In this document: positions 38,200 through 47,287 of the stretch, one piece after another
How the letters are laid out: each line of letters starts with the position of its first letter
Numbering within the stretch: position 1 is the stretch's first letter
NCBI GenBank assembly: GCA_024707145.1
Contig: JANQAI010000005.1
Coordinates: forward strand, 496,001 to 560,000
DNA length: 64,000 nt
Source of the DNA: Magnetospirillum sp.
Lineage (GTDB): Bacteria; Pseudomonadota; Alphaproteobacteria; Rhodospirillales; Magnetospirillaceae
Direction of reading: 5' to 3'
The notes under the pieces: generated by a model
The model's input: only the letters and a program-made list of their open reading frames with translations
Told to the model about the DNA's origin: nothing
Database searches by the model: none
Translations under genes and position numbers: made by a program

Positions 38200-39718
38200 T
38201 CACAGGTCGTGCCCCGAATAGGAACAGTTGAAGGACTTGTTGATCAGCGGGAAGTCGGCGACGATGTTGCCCTCGATGGCCGCTTCCAGCAGCGGCCACT
38301 GGAACCAGGACGGGTCGTGGGGGTGGCAGCGCACCACCTTGCCGGCCTCGGAAAGGCGCACCCACACCACGATCTCGCCGCGGAAGCCCTCGACGATGCC
38401 CAGGCCCTCGCCGGCCCGGGTGGGCAGCGGCACGCTCAGCGGCCCCTGGGGCATGCGCATCAGGATCTGCTCGATCAGCGACAGGCTTTGCCCCACCTCC
38501 TCGGCGCGGACCAGGATGCGGGAATGGACGTCGCCCTCGGCCCGCACCGGGATGTCGAAGTCCAGGTCGTCATAGGGCTGATAGCCGGGAATCTTGCGGG
38601 CATCGTGGCCGCGCGACGAGGCGCGGCCGACGAAGCCGCCGGCACCGTAGCGGTGGACCAGCGAGCCCGAGACGATACCGGTGCCGGTGGTGCGGTCCAG
38701 CAGCGAGGGCGATTCCTCGTACAGGTGGATGGCCCGCTTGAAGTCCTTGCGCACCAGATGAAGCAGCTTGCGCAGGGTCTCGCGGTGGGCGTCGTCCAGG
38801 TCGGCGGCGACGCCGCCGGGGACGATGCGGTCCATCAGCAGGCGGTGGCCGAAACAGGCGGCGTTGGCCTGCAGCACCCGCTCGCGCAGCACGCCCAGAT
38901 GGCTCAGCATCAGGGCGAAGGCGGCGTCGTTGCAGATGGCGCCGATGTCGCCCAGGTGGTTGGCGACGCGCTCCAGGCTCGGCCATCAACGCGCGCAGGT
39001 ACTGGGCGCGCGGCGGCACCTCGACGCCCAAAGCCGCCTCGGCCGCGCGGGCGAAGGCGAGGCCGTAGGCCACGGTGGAATCGCCCGAGGCGCGGGCCAC
39101 CAGGCGGGCGGCGTCGGCCAGCGGCTTGCCCTGCGTCAGCCCCTCCAAGCCCTTGTGGACGTAGCCCAGGCGCTCTTCCAGCCGCACCACCGTCTCGCCC
39201 TGGGCGTGGAAGCGGAAATGGCCGGGCTCGATGATGCCGGCATGCACCGGCCCCACCGGGATCTGGTGCAGGCCCTCGCCTTCGGCGGGACGGAACTTGT
39301 AGGGCAGCGGGCCACCCTCGTAGGCGCGCGGGCTGCCCAGCGGGTGCTTGACCGCCCAGCGGCCATGGTCCAGCCACGGGCGCTGGTCGTTCAGGCCCTG
39401 GGGCGCCAGGCCGTAGAGGTCGAAGATGGCGCGCTCCAGCCGGATGGCGCCGGGGCGGTGCTTGGCCAGCCCGACGAAGCGGTGGTTGAGGCAGGGATGC
39501 GACACCACGGCGATGTCGCCCGCCTGCTCGTCGCGGAAGACGGCGTGCACCTCGGTGGGCTCGGCCCATTCCGCCAGCAGCACCCAGTCGGCCGCCGCCA
39601 GCCGGTCCTCGAAGCCGCGCCAGCCCGGCGCGTCCAGCTGGAAGCGCGGCCACGGCCGGTGGCCCGGCACCTCGCGGCCGATGGACAGGAAATCGAGCAG
39701 GGTGACGTTGCCCAGCAT
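38200..39718 (-). CDS. hyfG: Hydrogenase-4-like large subunit without NiFe ligands, one frameshift
   Basis: 505 residues after correction. The N-terminal 150 residues resemble the NuoC-like domain of HycE/HyfG; the rest is the NuoD/hydrogenase large-subunit fold (YVHKGLEGL, LERVANHLGDIGAICND, FGHRLLMDRIVPGG). In true hydrogenases an RxCGxC motif follows HKG; here it reads RASGDS. The C-terminal DPCxxC is replaced by SFNCSYSGHDL. The NiFe site is therefore lost and hydrogen chemistry is unlikely. One extra G at 38976-38977 breaks the frame after ALMAE (residue 247). ATG 39718 starts five bases after hyfF ends. Confidence 0.92.
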
Positions 39719-39722
39719 GGCC

Positions 39723-41201
39723 TTACCCCAATAGTCCGGCGACGGTCTGGAACCATGCCGTCAGCGCCGGCGGCAGGTACAGGCCGGCCACCAGCACCAG
39801 CAGCAGATGGGCCCACAGCGGGGTATAGGCCAGCAGGGTGGACAGGCCGGTGGCGCGGCCATGGGCGGGGTGGGGATGGGCCGGCGGCGGCCCGAAGGCC
39901 ATGCCCTGCAGGCGCATCAGCAGGGCGGCGAAGGACAGCAGCAGGCCGATGATCAGCGGCACCGCCAGCAGCGGCTGGCGGGCGAAGGTGGAGCTGACCA
40001 CCAGGAACTCGCTCATGAACACGCCCATGGGCGGCATGCCGGCGATGGCCAGCACGGCGATCAGGAAGGCCCATCCCAGCACCGGCCAGGTTTCGGTCAG
40101 GCCGGAGATCTCGTTGATGCGCTTGGTGCCGGCGTTCTGGGTGATGATGCCCACGGCGAAGAACACCGCCGACTTGGTCAGCGAGTGCATGGTCATGTGC
40201 ATCAGCCCGGCGAAATTGGCCACCGGCCCGCCCATGCCGAAGGCGAAGGTGATGACGCCCATGTGCTCGATGGAGGAATAGGCGAACAGCCGCTTGATGT
40301 CGCCGCGCTTGAACAGCATGAAGGCGGCGATGAACAGGGACGAGAAGCCCATCATGATCATCAGCGGCCCCGGCGCCAGGGTGTCGGGGTTGGCGGCGAT
40401 GATCATCTTAAAGCGCAGCAGGGCGTACAGCGCCACATTGAGCAGCAGGCCCGACAGCACCGCCGAGATGGGCGTCGGGCCCTCGGCATGGGCGTCGGGC
40501 AGCCAGGCGTGCAGCGGTGCCAGGCCCACCTTGGTGCCGTAGCCCACCAGCACGAAGACGAAACCCAGGTTCAGCAGGTCGGGCTGGAACGCCGCCGCCC
40601 GCTTGACCAGCAGGGTCCAGGCCATGGCGTCGGCGCCGTCGCCCATGACCGGCTGGGCGGCCAGATAGACCAGGGTGGTGCCGAACAGCGCCAGGCCGAT
40701 GCCCACCGAGCACAGGATGAAGTACTTCCAGGCCGCCTCGATGGCCTCGCGCGAGCGGTACAGGCTGACCATCAGCACGGTGGTCAGCGTCGCCGCCTCC
40801 ACCGACACCCACATGACGCCGGTGTTGTTGGCGGTCAGCGCCAGCAGCATGGTGAACAGGAAGGCCTGGTACATGGAATGGTAGAAGCGCAGATGGGTCG
40901 CGCTCAGCCGCTCGGCCTGGGTCTCGCGGGCGATGTAGGCGGCCGAGAACACCGCCGTGGTCATGCCGACGAAGGCGGTCAGCGCCACCAGGTAGACGTT
41001 GAAATCGTCGATGAACACCAGCCGCGTGGGCGGCGGCCGGTGGTGGAACAGGCTGGCCGAGGCGGCGAAGGTGGCGGCGGACACCAGCACGTTGATCCAC
41101 GAGGCCAGCCGCCAGTTGGGCAGCACCGCCAGCAGGCCGGCCGAGGCCAGCGGGATCGCCAGGATCCAGGTCAGCGGATTGTCGAAGCCGGGCACGGTCA
41201 T
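39723..41201 (-). CDS. hyfF: Hydrogenase-4-like antiporter subunit (HyfF/NuoN-NuoM type)
   Basis: 492 residues, about thirteen membrane helices. Proton-pumping antiporter fold: conserved Glu in MWVSVEAATL, Lys in GYGTKVGLAPLHAWLPDAHAEGPTPISAVLSG, and a second Lys in HSLTKSAVFF. It should be one of the ion channels of the complex. The ATG overlaps the hyfE stop (ATGA), so the genes are translated together. Confidence 0.93.
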   Translation of the reverse strand: MTVPGFDNPLTWILAIPLASAGLLAVLPNWRLASWINVLVSAATFAASASLFHHRPPPTRLVFIDDFNVYLVALTAFVGMTTAVFSAAYIARETQAERLSATHLRFYHSMYQAFLFTMLLALTANNTGVMWVSVEAATLTTVLMVSLYRSREAIEAAWKYFILCSVGIGLALFGTTLVYLAAQPVMGDGADAMAWTLLVKRAAAFQPDLLNLGFVFVLVGYGTKVGLAPLHAWLPDAHAEGPTPISAVLSGLLLNVALYALLRFKMIIAANPDTLAPGPLMIMMGFSSLFIAAFMLFKRGDIKRLFAYSSIEHMGVITFAFGMGGPVANFAGLMHMTMHSLTKSAVFFAVGIITQNAGTKRINEISGLTETWPVLGWAFLIAVLAIAGMPPMGVFMSEFLVVSSTFARQPLLAVPLIIGLLLSFAALLMRLQGMAFGPPPAHPHPAHGRATGLSTLLAYTPLWAHLLLVLVAGLYLPPALTAWFQTVAGLLG

Positions 41202-41863
41202 TGGCGGTCGCCCCGGAAGGTCTCGATGTAGTTCAGGTCCAGCGAATCGAAGCGCTCGCGGATGCGGAAGAAGAAGATGCCGAACAGGGTCATGGCCACC
41301 AGCACCGAGAACGCCACCGAGATCTCGACCACCAGCGGCATGCCCTTGGCCGAGACGGCGGCCAGGATCAATCCGTTCTCCAGCGCCATGAAGCCCACCA
41401 CCTGGGTCACCGCGTTGCGCCGGGTGATCATCATCAGCATGCCCAGCAGCACCACGCTCATGGCCAGGGCCAGGCTCTCGCGGGTCAGCGCGGCGGCCTT
41501 GGCGGTGACCGGCAGCACCAGCAGGATGGACAGCGCCACCAGCGCCACGCCGATGATCATGGTCCAGCCGATGGACAGCGCCGTCTCCACCGTGCGGTGG
41601 ATGCCCAGGCGCTCCACCAGCCAGTGCAGCGCGAAGGGCACGATCATCGCCTTGAACACCAGGGCGATGGCGGCGGTGACGTACAGGTGCGGGGCGTCCT
41701 GCACATGGGCCTGCCACGCCGCCGCCGCCGCCAGGGCCAGGGCCTGGAACGAGAAGGTGTTGAGCACGGCGAACAGGCGGCGCTGGTACAGCAGCCCGAA
41801 GCCGGCCATCAGCACGGTGGCGCCGATCAGGTGGGCGAGGTCGTAGGAAAGCGCGGCTAACAT
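41198..41863 (-). CDS. hyfE: Hydrogenase-4-like membrane subunit (HyfE)
   Basis: 221 residues, about six membrane helices, in the HyfE family (NuoK-like C-terminal part with VVGFMALENGLILAA, where the Glu in a helix is typical of NuoK/MrpC). Builds the membrane arm. Overlaps hyfF by four bases and starts 25 bases after hyfC ends. Confidence 0.9.
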   Translation of the reverse strand: MLAALSYDLAHLIGATVLMAGFGLLYQRRLFAVLNTFSFQALALAAAAAWQAHVQDAPHLYVTAAIALVFKAMIVPFALHWLVERLGIHRTVETALSIGWTMIIGVALVALSILLVLPVTAKAAALTRESLALAMSVVLLGMLMMITRRNAVTQVVGFMALENGLILAAVSAKGMPLVVEISVAFSVLVAMTLFGIFFFRIRERFDSLDLNYIETFRGDRQ

Positions 41864-41888
41864 GGCAGGACCGCCTTCGGCTGGGGCA

Positions 41889-42842
41889 TCACACCGCCTC
41901 CGATACGTAGAGGAAGATGGTGGCTAGCAGGCCCAGCAGCAGGGCGCCGCCCAGGAAGTCGGCGTAGCGGAACACCCGCATCTTGGCGATGGCGGTCTCG
42001 AACAGCGCCAGGGCGCTGGCCAGCACCAGCAGCTTGGCCAGGAAGCTGGCCATGCCCACCAGCAGGCCCTCGGCCCCGGCGCCCGGCTGGGCCATGCCCC
42101 ACGGCGCGAACAGACAGGCGATCAGCGCCATGTAGAGCGTCAGCTTGACCATGGCGGTGGCCTCAATCATGGCCAGGTGGCGGCCGGAATATTCCAGCAC
42201 CATGGCCTCGTGCACCATGGTCAGTTCCAGGTGGGTCGAGGGGTTGTCGATGGGGATACGGCCGTTCTCGGCGATGGCGACCATGACCATGGCGGCCATG
42301 GCCAGGCCGATGGACACCTCGATGCCCACGTTGCCGTTCAGCACGAAGGCGACGATCTGCGCCGGCTGGGTGGTGCCCGACACCAGCGACAGCGAGAAGG
42401 TGACCATCAGCATGGCCGGCTCGGCCAGGCTGGCGATCAGCATCTCGCGGCTGGCGCCCAGGCCGCCGAAGGCGGTGCCCACGTCCATGCCGGCCAGCGC
42501 CAGCCAGAAGCGCCCCACCGCCAGCAGCGCCACCAGGGCGATCAGGTCGGCGGCCGGAGCCAGGAAGATGTTGGTGGTGAAGGTGGGGATCAGGCAGGCG
42601 GCCAGCCACGCCGAGGCGAACACCACGTAGGGCGCGGCGCGGAACACCCACGAGGCGGAGTGGGCCACCACCGCCTCTTTCTGGACCAGGCGGTAGAGGT
42701 CGCGGTAGGGCTGCAGCGGCGAGGGCCCGCGCCGGCCGTTCAGCCGCGCCTTCAGCCAGCGCACGTAGCCGGTGACCAGCGGCGCGGTGGCTACCGCCAG
42801 CACGATCTGGACCATTTGCCACAGGACCGAATCGAGGATCAT
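41889..42842 (-). CDS. hyfC: Hydrogenase-4-like membrane anchor (HyfC/NuoH family)
   Basis: 317 residues, about eight membrane helices. NuoH-like signature RRGPSPLQPYRDLYRLVQKE, GRFWLALAGMDVGTAFGG, and the polar ENGRIPIDNPSTHLELTMVHEAM stretch that in NuoH lines the quinone and coupling region. It should connect the NuoB/NuoD-like module to the pumps. Its ATG overlaps the hyfB stop. Confidence 0.94.
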   Translation of the reverse strand: MILDSVLWQMVQIVLAVATAPLVTGYVRWLKARLNGRRGPSPLQPYRDLYRLVQKEAVVAHSASWVFRAAPYVVFASAWLAACLIPTFTTNIFLAPAADLIALVALLAVGRFWLALAGMDVGTAFGGLGASREMLIASLAEPAMLMVTFSLSLVSGTTQPAQIVAFVLNGNVGIEVSIGLAMAAMVMVAIAENGRIPIDNPSTHLELTMVHEAMVLEYSGRHLAMIEATAMVKLTLYMALIACLFAPWGMAQPGAGAEGLLVGMASFLAKLLVLASALALFETAIAKMRVFRYADFLGGALLLGLLATIFLYVSEAV

Positions 42843-44845
42843 TGCTGCTGCCTCACCGCCACCACCAGAAGCAGGAACACCAGGGTGCAGAACATCATCA
42901 GCAGGTAGCGGCGCACCGTCAGGTACTGCATGCGGTTGACCTGCTCGGCCACGGCGTCCACCAGCCGGGCCAGCCGCAGGTAGAGGCCGTTCCAGATGGG
43001 GTCGGTCATGCTGACGCGGTGGCGCGCCGGGGTCTCCTCGCCCGGCTGGGGCATCACCACGGTCTCGCGGGCGCGGAACACGGTGGCGCCGAACGAGCGG
43101 CGCAGCGGCTGGGCGAAGGACTGGCCGGTGTACTGGGTGGACGGATCGTCGTCGGGGGTGCCGCAGTCCCAGGCGTCGGCGGCGCGGATGGCGCGGCTGC
43201 CCAGGCGGTGGACCAGCAGGATGGCGATGCCGAACAGGGCCAGCCCGATCATCACCAGCACGGTGCCGGAATAGGAACCGCGGGTGTTGGACACCGGCGA
43301 CAGGAACGGCCAGCCCAGGTCCGAAGAGACGGCGAAGCTGGTGCCGATCAGCGGAGTGACCACCGCCGACAGGGAATCGGTGACGGTGACCGGGATGGCG
43401 CCCAGGATGACGCACAGCGCCGCCAGCGCCGCCAGCGACCAGCGCATGCCGAAGCTTACGTCCACGGCCTCGGCGGCGTCCTCGGAACGCGGCCGGCCCA
43501 GGAAGGCGATGCCGAAGGCGCGCACGAAGCAGGTGGCGGCCAGGGCGGCGGCCAGGGCCAGCAGGGCGCCCACCACCGGAACGCCGAACTTCATGGCCCA
43601 ATGGGGCACGGCCGGGCCCTTGAACAGGGATTGCAGCACCAGCCATTCCGACACGAAGCCGTTCAGCGGCGGCAGCGCCGAGATGGCGGCGGCGCCCATC
43701 AGGAAGGCGGCCCCGGTCCACGGCATGCGCTTGAGCAGCCCGCCCAGCCGGCCCAGCGAGCGCTCGCCGGTGGCGGTGATGACGGCGCCCGCGCCCAGGA
43801 ACAGCAGGCTCTTGATGACGGCGTGGTTGCCCATGTGGTAGAGGCCGGCCACCAGGGCCACGGCGGCCAGGTTCTTCTCGCCGTCGTCCTTGAAGGCGAT
43901 GGCGAGGCCCAGGCCGATGACCACGATGCCCACGTTCTCGACGGTGGAATAGGCCAGCAGCTTCTTCAGGTCGTCCTGCATCACCGCGTACAGCACGCCC
44001 ATCACCGCGGTGATGCCGCCCACCACCATGATGGCGGCGCCCCATTGCCAGCCCACATGGCCGTGCAGGTCGAACAGGATGCGGATCAGGCCATACAGCG
44101 CCACCTTGGTCATGACGCCGCTCATCAGCGCCGAGACGTGGCTGGGCGCCGCCGGGTGGGCCAGCGGCAGCCAGGCGTGCAGGGGCACCAGGCCGGCCTT
44201 GGAGCCGGCGCCCAGCAGCGCCAGCAGCACCACCAGGGCGCCGGCCAGCGGGCCCAGCGAGTGCAGCCGCATGGAGGCGAAGGTGTAGTCGCCGCCGCCG
44301 CCCGCCAGCAGGCCGAAGCAGGGCAGCAGGCAGAAGGTGCCGAACACCGCCATGGTCAGGTAGACCATGGCCGCCTGGCGGTTCTCGGCCCGGCGGTGGT
44401 CGGCCAGCACCATCAGCCAGGACGACAGCGACATGAATTCCCACGACACCAGGAAGACGAAGGCGTCGTCGGCCACCAGCACGGCATTCATGCCGAACAG
44501 GAACAGGGGATAGAACGGCGTCACCCGCCGACGCTCGCGCAGGTGGGCGGAATAGCCCACGGCGAAGGCCGAGGCGGCGGCGGCCGGGACGTTGACGATC
44601 AGCAGGAACAGGGCCGACAGGTTGTCGACGCGGAAATGGGCCTTCAGCCAGGGCAGGCCGAAGGGCAGCACCAGGGTGGGCGGGCCCCAATGGTTGCCCA
44701 GGTGCTCCAGCCCGGCGGAAACCAAGGCCAGGGCGCTCAGGAAGGCGCCGGCGTAGACGATCGAGTGGGTTCCGTCCTTGCGGCCGGCCACGATGGCGAA
44801 CAGAGACAGCAACGGCAGCGCCAGCAAGGCGGCGGCGATCAGCAT
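42839..44845 (-). CDS. hyfB: Hydrogenase-4-like antiporter subunit (HyfB/NuoL type)
   Basis: 668 residues, about sixteen membrane helices. Antiporter signature with Glu in LVSWEFMSLSSWLM, Lys in GAGSKAGLVPLHAWLPLAHPAAPSHVSALMSG and Lys in HAVIKSLLFL. The C-terminal DCGTPDDDPSTQYTGQSFAQPLRR motif is typical of HyfB/HycC proteins. First gene of the six-gene operon. The promoter should lie in the 200 bases before ATG 44845, where I see no strong motif. Confidence 0.94.
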   Translation of the reverse strand: MLIAAALLALPLLSLFAIVAGRKDGTHSIVYAGAFLSALALVSAGLEHLGNHWGPPTLVLPFGLPWLKAHFRVDNLSALFLLIVNVPAAAASAFAVGYSAHLRERRRVTPFYPLFLFGMNAVLVADDAFVFLVSWEFMSLSSWLMVLADHRRAENRQAAMVYLTMAVFGTFCLLPCFGLLAGGGGDYTFASMRLHSLGPLAGALVVLLALLGAGSKAGLVPLHAWLPLAHPAAPSHVSALMSGVMTKVALYGLIRILFDLHGHVGWQWGAAIMVVGGITAVMGVLYAVMQDDLKKLLAYSTVENVGIVVIGLGLAIAFKDDGEKNLAAVALVAGLYHMGNHAVIKSLLFLGAGAVITATGERSLGRLGGLLKRMPWTGAAFLMGAAAISALPPLNGFVSEWLVLQSLFKGPAVPHWAMKFGVPVVGALLALAAALAATCFVRAFGIAFLGRPRSEDAAEAVDVSFGMRWSLAALAALCVILGAIPVTVTDSLSAVVTPLIGTSFAVSSDLGWPFLSPVSNTRGSYSGTVLVMIGLALFGIAILLVHRLGSRAIRAADAWDCGTPDDDPSTQYTGQSFAQPLRRSFGATVFRARETVVMPQPGEETPARHRVSMTDPIWNGLYLRLARLVDAVAEQVNRMQYLTVRRYLLMMFCTLVFLLLVVAVRQQQ

Positions 44846-45046
44846 GGGCGCCTGTTCCCCCTCCGGCGCCCACCGGAAACGATGGACCGCAACGGATTCC
44901 TCCGCCCGGGCACGGGCATCTTGTACGCCGGCCCCTTGCGGCGAATTGTTGGATGGGGCGGCGGAATTCTAGCACGCGGTCCCCAAACGGCAACAATCCC
45001 GCATACCGGCGGGGGTAGCGCTAAAGGATAGGCCGGGGAGCCGGCG

Positions 45047-46102
45047 CTAGACGGCGTACTGCTTCTCTGTATTGCGGATCAGTTCGATGCCCTGGATCAT
45101 CTCCGACGCCATGAAGTCGGCGCGCTTCACCGGGCCGCCCGAGACCGGGCGGGGGAAGTTGCGGGCGAACGAGTTCATCTTCACCGTCAGGCCGCACAGG
45201 GCGGCGCCGATGGTGACGTGGTAGCGTTCGATCAGCGCCTTGACCTGCCGGAATTCCTCCTGGTTCAGGTTGTTCCACATCTCGCGGGTGCGCTTCTCGA
45301 ACACCTCCAGCCGGCCGGTGATGGAGGCAGAGATGTTGTTGATGGTGTCCTCGATGGTGTCGCAGGTCTTCATCAACCCCTGGTCCTGGCGCAGCTGGAA
45401 GTGCGAGCGGATGGGCTTCAGGCTGTCCACGCAGGCGGTGAAATAGGGTTCCAGCCGGTCGAGGCAGTGGCGGAAATAGGACAGCGACAGGAAGGTGTCG
45501 CCGTAATCCTCGAGGAAGCGCGGCACGTCCCAGATCTCGATGTTCAGGCTCTGCGCCATCTGCTCCAGACGCTGGCGCGCCTTCTTGACGTCGGGATCGC
45601 GGAACAGCTTCAGCAGGTCGTCGTAGGTCTGCACGTTCACCGCCTCGTCCGCATAGATCATCTTCATCAGCGGACGGGTGAACATGATCATGTACTTGGT
45701 CAGCTCGGTGGCCTTTTCCGGCGAGAGCTTCAGCGCCGAGTAGTCGTTCACCGGAATGCCGTGCTCGCGCAAGCTGATGCGCAGGGAATAGACGTCGTAG
45801 CTGGGCAGCAGGGCCAGCCGGCGCAGGATGGCGTGGTCCGGGTGCAGCATGTTGTCGGGCCACTCGAACATGCGCGGCAGGCTTTCGATGGCCACCTGGC
45901 CCGAACCGGTCTGCACGTCGGCGAAGATCTCCACCACGCTTTGCAGGCGGACGTTCTTGATCAACTTGGCGCTTTGCAGCGCCGGCGTTTCCAGCGGGAT
46001 GATCGACAGCGGCAGCACGAACATGGAATCCATGTCACTGTCTGCAATCGGTTTAAGCTCGTCTTCCATCGAGATCCCAACCAGCTGGTTAGCGCCGGAC
46101 AT
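45047..46102 (-). CDS. Unrecognised 351-residue protein upstream of the hyf-like operon
   Basis: Soluble, no signal peptide, no cofactor motif I can name. Rather high in Met, Tyr, Phe and Leu and mostly helical (YDVYSLRISLREHGIPVND, LTKYMIMFTRPLMKMIYADEAVNVQTYDD, DTIEDTINNISASITGRLEV). Codon use and length are those of a normal gene. It has the same direction as hyfB and ends 202 bases before it, so it could be regulated with it, but a separate unit is equally possible. The regular helical pattern suggests a scaffold or a signalling-type protein. ATG 46102; an alternative ATG lies 11 codons in. Confidence 0.75.
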   Translation of the reverse strand: MSGANQLVGISMEDELKPIADSDMDSMFVLPLSIIPLETPALQSAKLIKNVRLQSVVEIFADVQTGSGQVAIESLPRMFEWPDNMLHPDHAILRRLALLPSYDVYSLRISLREHGIPVNDYSALKLSPEKATELTKYMIMFTRPLMKMIYADEAVNVQTYDDLLKLFRDPDVKKARQRLEQMAQSLNIEIWDVPRFLEDYGDTFLSLSYFRHCLDRLEPYFTACVDSLKPIRSHFQLRQDQGLMKTCDTIEDTINNISASITGRLEVFEKRTREMWNNLNQEEFRQVKALIERYHVTIGAALCGLTVKMNSFARNFPRPVSGGPVKRADFMASEMIQGIELIRNTEKQYAV

Positions 46103-46247
46103 ATTGCCTGGATTTTACCAAACGGGAAACCGCCAATATGTGATTGCTGTCCGTCGATAGTGCGATGTCTTTCCGTTGTCCGGGGTTATACTGCCTCCGA
46201 CCGCGACGGATTTTGTTCCCGCCCCGTCGTCCCGAGGAGATGTCCCG

Positions 46248-47252
46248 TTGTCCAGTCCCGGACGCCTCGCCGTCGTCCTGGCCGTCCTCCTGCTGGCGGC
46301 ATGGCCCGCCGGCGGGCAGGAATTGCGTTTCTTCCAGCTGGGCACCGGCCCTACCGGCGAGACCCGCTTCCCCATCGGCGGCCTGATCGCCAACGCCCTG
46401 TCCAATCCTCCCGGCTCGCGCGAGTGCGAGCGCGGCGGCTCGTGCGGGGTGCCGGGGCTGGTGGCGGTGGCCAAGTCCACCGGCGGTTCCGCCGCCAACG
46501 TCGAGGCGTTGCGCACGCGCCGTCTGGATGCCGCCCTGGTCCATGCCGACATCGCCTTCTGGGCCAATCACGGCGTCGGTCCCTACAAGGGCAAGGCGGT
46601 GCCCAACCTGCGCGGCATCGCCATGATCTATCCCGAGACGCTGCATCTGGTGGTGCGCCGGGATTCGGGCATCCGCGAGGTGGGCGACCTCAAGGGCAAG
46701 CGGGTGTCCCTGGGCGAGGCGGACACGCCGCTGGCCAGCCACGGACGGCTGATCCTGGGGGCGTGGGGCCTGGGCGAGAAGCAGGTGCGGCTGGTGCCGC
46801 TCAAGACCGCCGCCGCCACCGAGGCGCTGGCCGCCGGCCAGATCGACGCCTTCCTGGCGCTGGACGGCCCGCCGCTGCCCGTGCTGAGCGAACTGGCCCG
46901 CACCACGCCCCTGACCCTGCTGCCGCTGGACGGCGGCCCGGCCGAGCGGCTGCGGGCGCAAAACCCCTTCCTGACTCCTGGCACCATCCCCGCCGGCAGC
47001 TATGAGGGCCAGGACCAGGCGGTGCCCACCCTGGCGGTGGGCGTCATGCTGCTGGCCCCGGCCGAAGCGGACGAGGAACTGATCTACGGCGTGACGCGGG
47101 CGCTGTGGCATCCCTCCACCCAGCGCCTGCTGCTGCAGGGCAGCCCGCGTGGCCGGCTGGTCCAACTGGACGCCGCCGCCCTGCCGCGCATGGGCATTCC
47201 GCTGCACCCCGGCGCGGCCACCTATTACGCCGACCTGCGCATCCCGTTCTAG
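46248..47252 (+). CDS. TAXI-family TRAP transporter solute receptor
   Basis: 334 residues. Signal peptide (...LLLAAWPAGGQE), then the TAXI (TRAP-associated extracytoplasmic immunogenic) receptor pattern: FFQLGTGPTGETRFPIGGLIANAL, STGGSAANVEALRTRRLDAALVHADIAFWA, and LRGIAMIYPETLHLVVRRDSG. It should bind an acidic solute in the periplasm. No TRAP membrane subunit is encoded nearby. Start TTG 46248 follows GAGGAGA at 7 bases. Its stop codon is contributed by a short palindromic element. Confidence 0.88.
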   Translation: MSSPGRLAVVLAVLLLAAWPAGGQELRFFQLGTGPTGETRFPIGGLIANALSNPPGSRECERGGSCGVPGLVAVAKSTGGSAANVEALRTRRLDAALVHADIAFWANHGVGPYKGKAVPNLRGIAMIYPETLHLVVRRDSGIREVGDLKGKRVSLGEADTPLASHGRLILGAWGLGEKQVRLVPLKTAAATEALAAGQIDAFLALDGPPLPVLSELARTTPLTLLPLDGGPAERLRAQNPFLTPGTIPAGSYEGQDQAVPTLAVGVMLLAPAEADEELIYGVTRALWHPSTQRLLLQGSPRGRLVQLDAAALPRMGIPLHPGAATYYADLRIPF

Positions 47253-47285
47253 AGCCGGATGCTTGCCGGTCGAATCGCGCTCTAG
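47249..47285. repeat. Short palindromic element with CTAGAGC/GCTCTAG ends
   Basis: A 37-bp unit whose ends are exact inverse complements (47249-47255 and 47279-47285). It shares CCGGATGC near the left end and ATCGCGCTCTAG at the right end with the larger element inside the SleB-like gene. Its first bases include the TAG stop of the TAXI gene; the GST stop lies just beyond the other end. Confidence 0.7.
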
Positions 47286-47287
47286 CG

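Noticed and set aside
37503..39718. A true NiFe hydrogenase
   Set aside because: Both Cys pairs of the large subunit are replaced, so metal binding is not supported.
42842..45031. A 729-residue His/Gln-rich protein opposite hyfB
   Set aside because: Antisense shadow; the hyfB frame on the other strand has clear family motifs.
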